Positions 8,488 through 20,225 of a stretch of DNA of 64,000 bases are shown piece by piece. The stretch is from contig CM082579.2 in NCBI GenBank assembly GCA_040954595.2, positions 16,368,001 to 16,432,000 on the forward strand. Reading direction: 5' to 3'. Within the stretch, counting starts at the first letter, position 1; every line of letters begins with the position of its first letter. Made by a program: the position numbers and the translations under genes. Under the pieces are notes generated by a model. That model saw nothing but the letters and a program-made list of their open reading frames with translations, did no database searches and was not told the DNA's origin. Origin of the DNA: Balanoglossus misakiensis (lineage: Eukaryota; Hemichordata).

Positions 8488-11136
8488 TTCAAGGGTCAAG
8501 GGTTAGAGTTCAAGGGTCTAAGGTCAAGGGTTGGAGATCAAGGGTCAAGGGTTAGAGTTCAAGGGTCTAAGGTCAAGGGTTGGAGATCAAGAGTCAAGGG
8601 TAAGAGTTCAAGGGTCAAGGGTTAGCGTTCAAGGGTCAAAGTTCAAGGGTTAAGTTGAAGAGTTGGAGATCGAGGGTCAAAGGGTCAAGGGTTGGAGTTC
8701 ATGGGTCAAAGGTTCAATGGTTAGAGTCCAAGGTTCAAGGGGTCAAGGGTTAGAGTTCAAGAGTTGGAGATCGAGGGTCAAGGGTAAGAGCTCAAGGGTC
8801 AAGGGTTAGAGTTCTTGGGTCAAACATTCAATGGTTAGAGTCCAAGGTTCAAGGGGTCAAAGATCAAGGGTTAGAGTTCAATGGTCAAAGGTCAAGGGTT
8901 AGAGTTCAAGAGTTGGAGATCGAGGGTCAAGGGGGTCAAGGGTATGAGCACAAGGATCAAGGGTAAGAGTTCAATGGTCAAGGGGTCAAGGGTCAAGGAT
9001 TTGAGTTCAACGGTCAAGGGTTAGAGTTCACGAGCCAATGATTTGAGTTCAAGGGTCAAAGGTCAAGGGTATGAATTCAAGAGTTGGAGATCGAGGGTCA
9101 AGGGGGTCAAGGGTCAAGGGTATGAGCACAAGGATCAAGGGTTAGAGTTCAATGGTCGAGGGGTCAAGGGTCAAGGATTTGAGTTCAACGGTCAAGGGTT
9201 AGAGTTCAAGAGCCAAGGATTTGAGTTCAAGGGTCAAAGGTCAAGGGTTAGAGTTCAAGGGGTCAAGGTCAAGGATTATAGTTGATGGGTCAACAGTTGG
9301 CGTTCAAGGGTTAGAGTTTAATGGTCAAGGGTTCTAGGGTCAGGGGTTTAAAGGTCAAGCATTAAGGGTCAGTTGTCAAGTTTAGGGTTTAAGGGTCAAG
9401 AGTTTAGTTTCAAGGGTCAAGGGTTGGAGTTCATGGGTCAGAGGTTCAATGGTTAGAGTCCAAGGTTCAAGGGGTCAAGGATCAAGGGTTAGAGTACAAT
9501 GGTCAAGGGTTAGAGTTCAAGAGTTGGAGATCGAGGGTCAAGGGTCAAGGGTATGAGCACAAGGATCAAGGGTTAGAGTTCAATGGTCAAGGGGTCAAGG
9601 ATTTGAGTTCAACAGTCAAGGGTTAGAGTTCACGAGCCAATGATTTGGGTTCAAGGGTCAAAGGTCAAGGGTACGAGTTCAAGAGTTGGAGATCGAGGGT
9701 CAAGGGTCAAGGGTATGAGCACAAGGATCAAGGGTTAGAGTTCAATGGTCGAGGGGTCAAGGGTCAAGGATTTGAGTTCAAGGGTCAAAGGTCAAGGGTT
9801 AGAGTTCAAGGGGTCAAGGGGCAAAGGTCAAGGATTATAGTTGATGGGTCAACAGTTGGCGTTCAAGGGTTAGAGTTTAATGGTCAAGGGTTCTAGGGTC
9901 AAGGGTTTAAAGGTCAAGCATTAAGGGTCAGTTGTCAAGTTTAGGGTTTAAGGGTCAAGAGTTTAGTTTCAAGGGTCAAGGGTTAGATTTCAAGGGTCAA
10001 AGGTCGAGGGTTAGAGATCAAATGTCAAGGGTAAGAGTTCAAGGGTCAAATGTTAGTGTTCAAGGGTTAGAGTTCAGGGGTCAAAGGTCAAGGGTTAGAG
10101 ATCAAGAGTCAAGGGTAAGAGTTCAAGGGTCAAATGTTAGAGTTCAAGGGTCAAGGGTTAGAGTTGAAGAGTTGGAGATCGAGGGTCAAGGGGTCAAGGG
10201 TAAGAGCTCAAGGGTCAAGGGTTGGAGTTCATGGGTCAGAGGTTCAATGGTTTGAGTCCAAGGTTCAAGGGGTCAAGGATTAGAGTTCAAGGGTCAAAGG
10301 TCAAGGGTTAGAGTTCAATGGTCAAGGGGTCCTGGGTCAAGAATTTGAGTTCAAGGGTCAAATGTCAATAGTTAGAGTTCACGAGCCAAGGATTTGAGTT
10401 CAAGGGTTAGAGTTCACGAGTTGGAGATCAAGGGTCAAAGGTCAAGAATTATAGTTGATGGGTCAACAGTTGACGTTCAAGGGTTAGAGTTTAAGGGTCA
10501 ACGGTTAAAGGGTCAAGCATTAAGGGTCAGTTGTCAAGTTTAGGGTTTAAGGGTCAAGAGTTTTTTTTCAAGGGTCAAAGGTCAAGGGTTAGAGATCAAA
10601 TGTCAAGGGTAAGAGTTCAAGGGTCAAGGGTAAGAGTTTAGGGTCAAGGGTAAGAGCTCATGGGTCAAGGGTTGGAGTTCATGGGTCAAAGGTTCAATGG
10701 TTAGAGTCCAAGGTTCAAGTGGTCAAGGGGTCAAACGTCAAGGGTTTGAATTTAAGTGTTGGAGATCGAGGGTCAAGGGGTCAAGGGTCAAAGGTCAAGG
10801 ATTATAGTTGATGGGTCAACAGTTGGCGTTCAAGGGTTAGAGTTTAATGGTCAAGGGTTTAAGGGTGAAGCAGGGTCAGTGGTAAGGTTCAAGGGTCAAG
10901 AGTTTTGGGTTCAAGGGTCAAAGGTCAAGGGTGAGAGATCATGACTCAAGGGTCAAATGTTAGAGTTCAAGAGTGAAGGATTAGAGTTCAAGGGTCAAAG
11001 GTCAAGGGTCAAGATCAAGGATTATAGTTGATGGGTCAACAGTTGGCGTTCAAGGGTTCGAGTTTAATGGTCAAGGGTTCTAGGGTCAAGGGTTTAAGGG
11101 TCAAGCATTAAGGCTCAGTTGACAAGTTTAGGGTTT

Positions 11137-11205
11137 AACATTTATTATTAGAGAGTGATAGAGAGAGAGAATGGGATGGAGAGTGAGGGGGAGGAGAAGA
11201 GAGAG
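11137..11205 (+). repeat. GA-rich boundary module, copy 2
   Basis: The same AACATTTATTATTAGAGAG plus purine-rich block as at 8421, here embedded in array A after TTTAGGGTT. It marks the start of a second higher-order unit. Confidence 0.8.
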
Positions 11206-14200
11206 TTCAAGGGTTAGAGTTAAAGGGTCAAAGATCAAGGGTTAGAGATCAATAGTCAAGGGTAAGAGTTCAAGGGTCAAAGGTCAAGGGTTAGAGTTAA
11301 AGAGTTGGAGATTGAGTGTCAAAGGTTCAAGGGTAAGAGCTCAAGGGTCAAGGGTTGGAGTTCATGGGTCAAAGGTTCAATGGCCAGAGTCCAAGGTTCA
11401 AGGGGTCAAGAGTTAGAGTTCAAGAGTTGGAGATCGAGGGTCAAGGGGTCAAGGGTAAGAGCTCAAGGGTCAAGGGTTAGAGTTCATGGGTCAAAGGTTC
11501 AATGGTTAGAGTCCAAGGTTCAAGGGGTCAAGGATCAAGGGTTAGAGTTCAATGGTCAAGGGGTCAAGGGTCAAGGGTTAGAGATCAAGAGTTTTAGATC
11601 GAGGGTCAAGGGGGTCAAGGGTCAAGGCTATGAGCACAAGGATCAAGGGTTAGAGTTCAATGGTCAAGGGGTCAAGGGTCAAGGATTTGAGTTCAACGGT
11701 CAAGGGTTAGAGTTCACCAGCCAAGGATTTGAGTTCAAGGGTCAAAGGTCAAGGGTTAGAGTTCAAGAGTTGGAGATCAAGGGGTCAAGGGTCAAAGGTC
11801 AAGGATTACAGTTGATGGGTCAACAGTTGGCGTTCAAGGGTTAGAGTTTAATGGTCTAGGGTTCAAGGGTTAGAGATCAAGAATCAAGGGTAAGAGTTCA
11901 AGGGTCAAATGTTAGAGTTCAAAGGTCAAGGGTTAGAGTTCAAGGGTCGAGGGTTGGAGTTCATGGGTTAGAGGTTTAATGGTTAGAGTCCAAGGTTCAA
12001 GCGGTATAGGATCAAGGATTAGAGGTCAAGGGTTAGAGTTTAAGAGTTGGAGATCGAGGGTCAAGGGTCAAAGGTCAATGATTGTAGTTGATGGGTCAAC
12101 AGTTGGCGTTCAAGGGTTAGACTTTAATGGTCAAGGGTTAGTTTTTTGGGTTCAAGGGTTAGATTTCAATGGTCAAAGGTCAAGGGTTAGAGTTCACGAG
12201 CCAAGGGTTAGAGTTCAAGCAACAAAGGTCAGGGGTATGAGTTCAAGAGTTGGAGATCAAGGGTCAAGTGGGTCAAGGGTCAAGGGTATGAGCACAAGGA
12301 TCAAGGGTTAGAGTTCAATGGTCAAAGGGTCAAGGGTCAAGGATTTGAGTTCAACGGTCAAGGGTTAGAGTTCACGAGCCAATGATTTGAGTTCAAGGGT
12401 CAAAGGTCAAGGGTATGAGTTCAAGAGTTGGAGATCGAGGGTCAAGGGGGTCAAGGGTATGAGCACAAGGATCAAGGGTTAGAGTTCAATGGTCGAGGGG
12501 TCAAGGGTCAAGGATTTGAGTTCAACGGTCAAGGGTTAGAGTTCACGAGCCAAGGTTGGAGTTCAAGGGTCAAAGGTCAAGGGTTAGAGTTCAAGGGGTC
12601 AAGGTCAAGGATTATAGTTGATGGGTCAACAGTTGGCGTTCAAGGGTTAGAGTTTAATGGTCAAGGGTTCTAGGGTCAAGGGTTTAAAGGTCAAGCTTTA
12701 AGGGCCAGTTGTCAAGTTTAGGGTTTAAGGGTCAAGAGTTTAGTTTCAAGGGTCAAGGGTTGGAGTTCATGGGTCAGAGGTTCAATGGTTAGAGTCCAAG
12801 TTTCAAGGGGTCAAGGATCAAGGGTTAGAGTTCAATGGTCAAAGGTCAAGGGTTAGAGTTCAAGAGTTGGAGATCGAGGGTCAAGGGTCAAGGGTATGAG
12901 CACACGGATCAAGGGTTAGAGTTCAAGGGGTCAAGGGTCAAGGATTTGAGTTCAACGGTCAAGGGTTAGAGTTCACGAGCCAATGATTTGGGTTCAAGGG
13001 TCAAAGGTCAAGGGTTAGAGTTCAAGGGGTCAAGGCGCAAAGGTCAAGGATTATAGTTGATGGGTCAACAGTTGGCGTTCAAGGGTTAGAGTTTAATGGT
13101 CAAGGGTTCTAGGGTCAAGGGTTTAAAGGTCAAGCATTAAGGGTCAGTTATCAAGTTTAGGGTTTAAGGGTCAAGAGTTTAGTTTCAAGGGTCAAGGGTT
13201 AGATTTCAAGGGTCAAGGGTTATAGATCAAATGTCAAGGGTAAGAGTTCAAGGGTCAAATGTGAGAGTTCAAGGGTTAGAGTTCAAGGGTTAGAGATCAA
13301 GAGTCAAGGGTAAGTGTTCAAGGGTCAAATGTTAGAGTTCAAGGGTCAAGGGTTAGAGTTCAATGGTCAAAGGTCAAGGGTTAGAGTTCAACAGTTGGAG
13401 ATCGAGGGTCAAGGGGTCAAGGGTAAGAGCTCAAGGGTCAAGGGTTGGAGTTCATGGGTCAGAGGTTCAATGGTTTGAGTCCATGGTTCAAGGGGTCAAG
13501 GATTAGAGTTCAAGGGTCAAAGGTCAAGGGTTAGAGTTCAAGACTTGGAGATCGAGGGTCAAGGGTTAGAGTCCAAGGTTCAAGGGTCAAGGATCAAGGG
13601 TTAGAGTTCAATGGTCAAGGGGTCCTGGGTCAAGGATTTGAGTTCAAGGGTTAGAGTTCACGAGTTGGAGATCAAGGGTCAAAGGTCAAGGATTATAGTT
13701 GATGGGTCAACAGTTGACGTTCAAGGGTTAGAGTTTAAGGGTCAGTTGTCAAGTTTAGGGTTTAAGGGTCAAGAGTTTTTTTCAAAGGTCAAGGGTTAGA
13801 GATCAAATGTCAAGGGTAAGAGTTCAAGGGTCAAGGGTAAAGTTAAGGGTCAAGGGTAAGAGCACATGGGTCAAGGGTTGGAGTTCATGGGTCAAGGGTT
13901 CAATGGTTAGAGTCCAAGGTTCAAGTGGTCAAGGGGTCAAAGGTCAAGGATTAGAATTCAAAGGTCAAGGGTTAGAGTTTAATGGTCAAGGGCTTAAGGG
14001 TGAAGCAGGGTCAGTGGTAAGGTTCAAGGGTCAAGAGTTTTGGGTTCAAGAGTTAAATTTCAAGGGTCAAAGGTCAAGGGTGAGAGATCATGACTCAATG
14101 GTCAAATGTTAGAGTTCAAGAGTGAAGGATTAGAGTTCAAGGGTCAAAGGTCAAGGGTCAAAGATCAAGGATTATAGTTGATGGGTCAACAGTTGGCGTT

Positions 14201-14286
14201 CAAGGGTTAGAGTTTAATGGTCAAGGGTTCTAGGGTCAAGGGTGTAAGGGTCAAGCATTAAGGCTCAGTTGTCAAGTTTAGGGTTT

Positions 14287-14355
14287 AACATTTATTATTA
14301 GAGAGTAACGGAGAGAGAGAATGGGATGGAGAGTGAGGGGGAGGAGAAGAGAGAG
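14287..14355 (+). repeat. GA-rich boundary module, copy 3
   Basis: Third copy, about 3.15 kb after copy 2, with a small change (GAGTAACGG for GAGTGATAG). The array sequence after it closely follows that after copy 2. Confidence 0.8.
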
Positions 14356-15932
14356 TTCAAGGGTTAGAGTTCAAGGGTCAAAGATCAAGGGTTAGAGATC
14401 AATAGTCAAGGGTAAGAGTTCAAGGGTCAAAGGTCAAGGGTTAGAGTTAAAGAGTTGGAGATTGAGGGTCAAAGGTTCAAGGGTAAGAGCTCAAGGGTCA
14501 AGGGTTGGAGTTCATGGGTCAAAGGTTCAATGGCCAGAGTCCAAGGTTCAAGGGGTCAAGAGTTAGAGTTCAAGAGTTGGAGATCGAGGGTCATGGGGTC
14601 AAGGGTAAGAGCTCAAGGGTCAAGGGTTAGAGTTCATGGGTCAAAGGTTCAATGGTTAGAGTCCAAGGTTCAAGGGGTCAAGGATCAAGGGTTAGAGTTC
14701 AAGGTGTCAAGGGTCAAGTGTTAGAGTTCAAGAGTTGGAGATCGAGGGTCAAGGGGGTCAAGGGTCAAGGCTATGAGCACAAGGATCAAGGGTTAGAGTT
14801 CAAGGGGTCAAGGGTCAAGGATTTGAGTTCAACGGTCAAGGGTTAGAGTTCACCAGCCAAGGATTTGAGTTCAAGGGTCAAAGGTCAAGGGTTAGAGTTC
14901 AAGAGTTGGAGATCAAGGGGTCAAGGGTCAAAGGTCAAGGATTATTGTTGATGGGTCAACAGTTGGCGTTCAAGGGTTAGAGTTTAATGGTCAAGGGTTC
15001 TAGGGTCAAGGGTTTAAGGGTCAAGCATTCAGGGTCAGTTGTCAAGTTTTGGGTTTAAGGATCAAGAATTTTGTTTCAAGGGTCAAGGGTCAAAGGTCAA
15101 GGGTTAGAGATCAAATGTCAAGGATAAGAGTTCAAGGGTCAAATGTTAGAGTTAAAGGGTTCGAGTTCAAGGGTCAAGGGTTAGAGTTCATGAGCCAAGG
15201 GTTAGAGTTCAAGCGACAAAGGTCAGGGGTTAGAGTTCAAGAGTTGGAGATCAAGGGTCAAAGGTCATGGATTATAGTTGATGGGTCAACAGTTGACGTT
15301 CAAGGGTTATAGTTTAAGGGTCAAGGGTTTAAGGGTCAAGCATTATGGGTCAGTTGTTAAGTTTAGGGTTTAAGGGTCAAGTGTTTTGTTTCAAGGGTCA
15401 AAGGTTAGATTTCAAAGGTCATAGGTCAAAGGTTAGAGATCAAATGTCAAAGGTAAGAGTTCAAGGGTCAAGGTAAGAGTTCAAGGGTCAAGGGTAAGAG
15501 CTCATGGGTCAAGGGTTGGAGGTCATGGGTCAAAGGTTCAATGGTTAGAGTCCAAGGTTCAAGTGGTCAAGGATCAAGTGTTGGAGTTCAATGGTCAAGG
15601 ATTAGAGTTCAAAGGTCAATGGTTAGAGTTTAAGAGTTGGAGATTGAGGGTCAAGGGGTCAAGGGTCAAAGGTCAAGGATTATAGTTGATGGGTCAAGCA
15701 GGGTCAGTGGTCAGGTTCAAGAGTCAAGAGTTTTGGGTTCAAGGGTTAGTTTTCAAGGGTCTAAGGTCAAGGGTTAGAGATCAAGACTCAAGGGTCAAAT
15801 GTTAGAGTTCAAGGGTCAAAGGTCAAGGGTTTAAGAGTTGGAGATCGAGGGTCAAGGGGTTCAAGGGTTATAGTTCAGACAGCTGGTCAATGGTCAAAGG
15901 TAAAGTGTTAGAGATCGAGAGTCAAGGGTCAA

Positions 15933-16480
15933 ATATTAAAAACATGCGATATGGAAATAACATCGCTTTTGTATTGTATAACCCTTGCCTGGGATAAACA
16001 CCTGATAGAGCATTATGTTTCCTATAATTCATAATGTACATAAATAATTCCAGATCAGCGCTGCTTGCAGTTTCAATAATTCTCCAAAATTCGACCGGAT
16101 TTCGAAAACCGCATAACCTATGGGGCTGAAACTTGGTAGGGTGATAGGGACCAATGATTGCAGTGGCTCGTAAATATTTAATTAGTCACATGATAGGGCT
16201 GGAGGTCTGGTTTTGGTTGGAGGCCCACCATGGGGTCAAAATTTTATGCCCCAATTTTGGGTGACCTTTGACTTACTTTCCCATATCTCAGCATCCAGAG
16301 CAGTTAGACCCCTGGCGTTTGGGATGATTGAGCACACAATGGAGTCTTTATACACGAAATTTTGTGACCTTAGGGAAGCCTTTCACTTCGATGTACAATT
16401 TCTTCTTTCTTCAGTTCATTAAAATTGTTGCCCATTGAGCCGATTCACCTATTGTGTACGTGTGTTCATTTAATAAAAGG
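15933..16480. other. Non-satellite spacer between arrays A and B
   Basis: About 550 bases of non-tandem sequence. A frame open on the plus strand at 16213-16422 (69 codons) has no recognised domain and no upstream context, so it is not called as a gene. The segment contains GTGACCTTTGACTTAC near 16260, itself a DR1-like motif related to the array. It looks like a dispersed-repeat fragment. No counterpart is present between B' and A' in the right arm. Confidence 0.5.
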
Positions 16481-16790
16481 AATAGCACTCAAATCAAATC
16501 AAATTGAAATAAATGAAATTAAATTAAATCGAAATCATATTATTAATGTTATAAAATTAAATTAGAGTAAAATAAATTATATTAAATTAAATCAAATAAA
16601 AATCAAATTAAATCAAAACAAAACAAATTAATTAAAATACATTATATTAATCAATCAAATTAAGTTAAATCCATCTGTCATTCATCCATCATTTATACAT
16701 CCATCTGTTACCATCCATCTTTGAACCATCCTAATATTCATCTATCACCCATCCCAGCTATCATCCATAGATCATTCATCCACACTCATC
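16481..16790. repeat. Low-complexity AAATTAAATC-type and (CCAT)n sequence
   Basis: A run of AAATTAAATCAAAT-like words (about 16490-16670) is followed by CCATCCATC/CATTCATCC repeats (16670-16790). It is the edge of array B. Confidence 0.8.
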
Positions 16791-19700
16791 CCGAAACCTA
16801 ATCCTTACTGGGACCCCAAATTAATCCCATGACCCAATCCCCTTCGTACCTCAAAACCTCACCCCGAAGTCAGTCCCAGAATTGTACTCTCAAAAAATAC
16901 TTTATTACTCAAACACCAATCATCGATCCAATTCCAAACTTACACTTTCACCATCCCGTCACTACTCCCACCCAACTTCACCCCAGCCTATTCCCACTCG
17001 TTCCCCCATCATCACCCTGGACTCCTTCACCAAAACCGCAGCAGACCACATAATGCCTCCCTCTTTTACTCCACACCTTACACCCACCACAAATCCTAGC
17101 CATCACCCAACCTATCATAGCCCAAACAACCCAAACCCAAACAAAATTGACCCTAGCCCCACTTATCATCATCCAAGCTATCAATGCTCAACGGCAACCC
17201 AAATAACTTAAAGATTGGCATAAATCCAAACTCATACCACTGCTACCCCAAATATACAAAACCAAGACGATATTACGAACCAATACCTACCATTTGTAGC
17301 AAATACACGCCCAAAGATTTGATCCCATCTATCATCCATATATCATCCTTCCACACTCATGCCGAAACCTAATCCTTACTGTGCCCCACCCTAATCCGAT
17401 AACCCAATCAACTTCGTACCTCAAACATCACCCCGAAGTCAATGCAAGAATTATACTATCAAAAAAATTCTTATTACTCAAACACCAATCACCTATCAAA
17501 TTATAATGTTAAACTAACTCAGCTACCACTCACCACCCCGTCACCACTCCCACCCAACTTTACCCAAACCTATTCACACTCGCACTCCCATCACCACCCT
17601 GGCCTCCTTCACCAAAACCGCACCATCTCTTACACCACACCTTACACCAACCACAAATTTAAATCCTGGCAGTCACCCAACCTATTATGCCAAAACAATC
17701 CAAACCAAATCAAAATTGACCCTACCCTAAGCCTAACATCAATACCCGACGGCCAACCAAATAACACTTAACTCATACCGCTGCCACTCCAACAATACAT
17801 CAGGACTCTTTTTTTACAACCATTTGTAGAAAATAGACGACCAAAGATTTAATCCCTTCAAATATTCATCTATCACCCATCCCATCTATCACCCATATAT
17901 CATTCATCCACACTCATCCCAAAACCAAATCCTTACTGGAACCCCACCTTAAACCAATGACCCAATCCCATTCGTACCTCAAACCTCTACCCGAAGTCAA
18001 TCCCAGTATTGTACTCTCAAAAAATACCTTATTGCTCAAACAACAATCATCGATCCAACTCAAAACTTAAACTAATTCACACGACCTTGTCAGCTATCAC
18101 CCACCACCCCAACACGACTCACACCCAACTTCACCTGAACATACTCCTACTCGCACCCTCATCACCACCCTTGCCTCGTTCACCAAAGCCGCACCAGACC
18201 CTAAAATGCCTCAATCTCTTACGTGACCACACCTTATTCCCACCACAAATCCTAGCCATCACTCAACCTATCATAGCCCAAACAAACCAAACTCAATCAT
18301 TCTTGCCCAACTTATCATCACCCAAGCCATCAATGCTCAACGGTGGTAACCCAAATAACACTTAACTTAAAGATTGGCATAAACCAAACTCATACCACTG
18401 CCACCCGAAATATACAACACCAAGACTCTATTACGAACCAATACCTACCATTTGTAGCAAATACACGACCAAAGATTTGATCCCATATATCATCATTCCA
18501 CACTCATCCCGAAACTTAATCCTTACTGGGCCCCACCCTAATCCGATAACCCAATCAACTTCGTACCTCAAACATCACCCCGAAGTCAATGCAAGAATTA
18601 TACTATCAAAAAAATTCATATTACTCAAACACCAATCACCTATCAAACTATAATGTTAAACTAAATCAGCTACCACTCACCACCCCGTCACCACTCCCAC
18701 CCAACTTTACCCAAACCTATTCACACTCGCACTACCATCACCACCCTGGCCTTCTTCACCAAAACCGCACCATCTCTTACACCACACCTTACACCAAACA
18801 CAAATTAAAATCCTGGCAGTCTCCCAACGTATTATGCCAAAACAATCCAAACCAAATCAAAATTGACCCTAGCCTAAGCCTACCATCAATACCCGACGGC
18901 CAACCAAATAACACTTAACTCATACCACTGCCACTCCAACAATACATCAGGACTCTTTTTCACGAACCAAAACTTACCATTTGTAGAAAATAGGCGACCA
19001 AAGATTTAATCCCTTCAAATATTCATCTATCACCCATCCCATCTATCACCCATATATCATTCATCCACACTCATCCAAAAACCTAATCCTTACGGAACCC
19101 CACCTTAAAACAATGACCCAATCCCATTCGTACCTCAAACCTCTCCCCGAAGTCAATCCCAGTGTTGTACTCTCAAAAATACCTTATTGCTCAAACAACA
19201 ATCATCGATCCAACTCAAAACTTAAACTAACTCACACGACCTTGTCAGCTATCACCCACCACCCCAACACGACTCACACCCAACTTTACCCGAACATACT
19301 CCTACTCGCACCCTCATCACCACCCTTGCCTCGTTCACCAAAGCCGCACCAGACCCTATAATGCCTCAATCTCTTACGTGACCACACCTTATTCCCACCA
19401 CAAATCCTAGCCATCACTCAACCTATCATAGCCCAAACAAACCAAACTCAATCATTCTTGCCCCACTTATCATCAATGCATCATTGCATCAATTCTCAAC
19501 GGTGGTAACCCAAATAATATTTAACTTAAAGATTGGCCTAAACCAAACTCATACCACTGCCACCCTGAATATACAACACCAAGACTCTATTACGAACCAA
19601 TACCTACCATTTGTAGCAAATACACGCCCAATGATTTGATCCCATCTATCATCCGTATATCATCCTTCCACACTCATCCAGAAACCTAATCCTTACTGGG

Positions 19701-20225
19701 ACCCCAATTTAAACCGACACAATCCACATCTTACCTCAAACCTCGACCCAAAGTCAATCCCAGAATTGTACTCTTAAAAAATACGTTATTACTCAAACAA
19801 CAATCACCGATCCAACTCCAAACTTAAACTAAGGCTCGCGACCTTGCCAGCTATCACCACTACCACACAACTTTACCCCAACCTATTCCCACGCACTCTT
19901 ATCAGCACCCGGACCTACATCCCAAAAGCCGCACTAGCCCCACCAAAAAATTTAAATCCTGGCAGTCACCCAACCTATCATAACTCAATTATCCCAAACC
20001 AAATCAAAATTGACCCTAGCCCTAACATTGCCCAAGCCTGTTATCAATACTCGAAGGCCACCCAAATAACTCTTAATGTAACAAAAATCCAAACTCGTAC
20101 TGCTGTTACCCCAACTAATTTTAAACACTTTAACGCTATTCCGAACCAAAACCTGCAATTTTTATACACGACCAAAGAACTCACTTCTGTCAATAATACA
20201 AACTCCTACAAATTCTTTTACAGCT
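16791..20225 (+). repeat. Array B: AC-rich satellite, ~575 bp units in alternating dimers
   Basis: The anchor CGAAGTCAATCCCAGAATTG (with changes) recurs near 16865, 17434, 17992, 18581, 19148 and 19750, giving units of 558-602 bases. The copies at 17434 and 18581 share the variant GCAAGAATTATACTATC. Those at 17992 and 19148 share CCCAGT(A/G)TTGTACTCTC. The array is therefore partly a dimeric higher-order repeat of about 1.15 kb. Proline- and histidine-rich open frames here follow from the AC-rich composition and are not considered genes. Confidence 0.9.

Larger units (their letters stand above)
8488..15932 (+). repeat. Array A: (TCAAGGG) heptamer-based minisatellite
   Basis: Seven and a half kilobases are made of TCAAGGG/TCAAAGG heptamers broken by TTAGAGT, TTGGAGA and similar variants. 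GA-rich modules at 8421, 11137 and 14287 divide it into long higher-order units of about 2.7 and 3.15 kb. Markers such as TTATAGTTGATGGGTCAACA recur. Open frames rich in GQGLEF or SRVRVQ appear because three heptamers make 21 bases; they have no conserved start or length and are not genes. GGGTCA direct repeats with one-base spacing (DR1) are frequent, for example GGGTCAAAGGTCA at 9053-9065, and TCAAGGTCA half sites occur at 9263-9271 and 12599-12607. Confidence 0.95.

Noticed and set aside
8488-15932. Many open frames giving GQGLEF / SRVRVQ-like peptides
   Set aside because: They follow from a heptamer repeat read in three frames. Starts, lengths and frames are not conserved between units.
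16213-16422. A 69-codon open frame as a gene
   Set aside because: No recognised domain, no splice or promoter context, and flanked by satellites; probably dispersed-repeat sequence.
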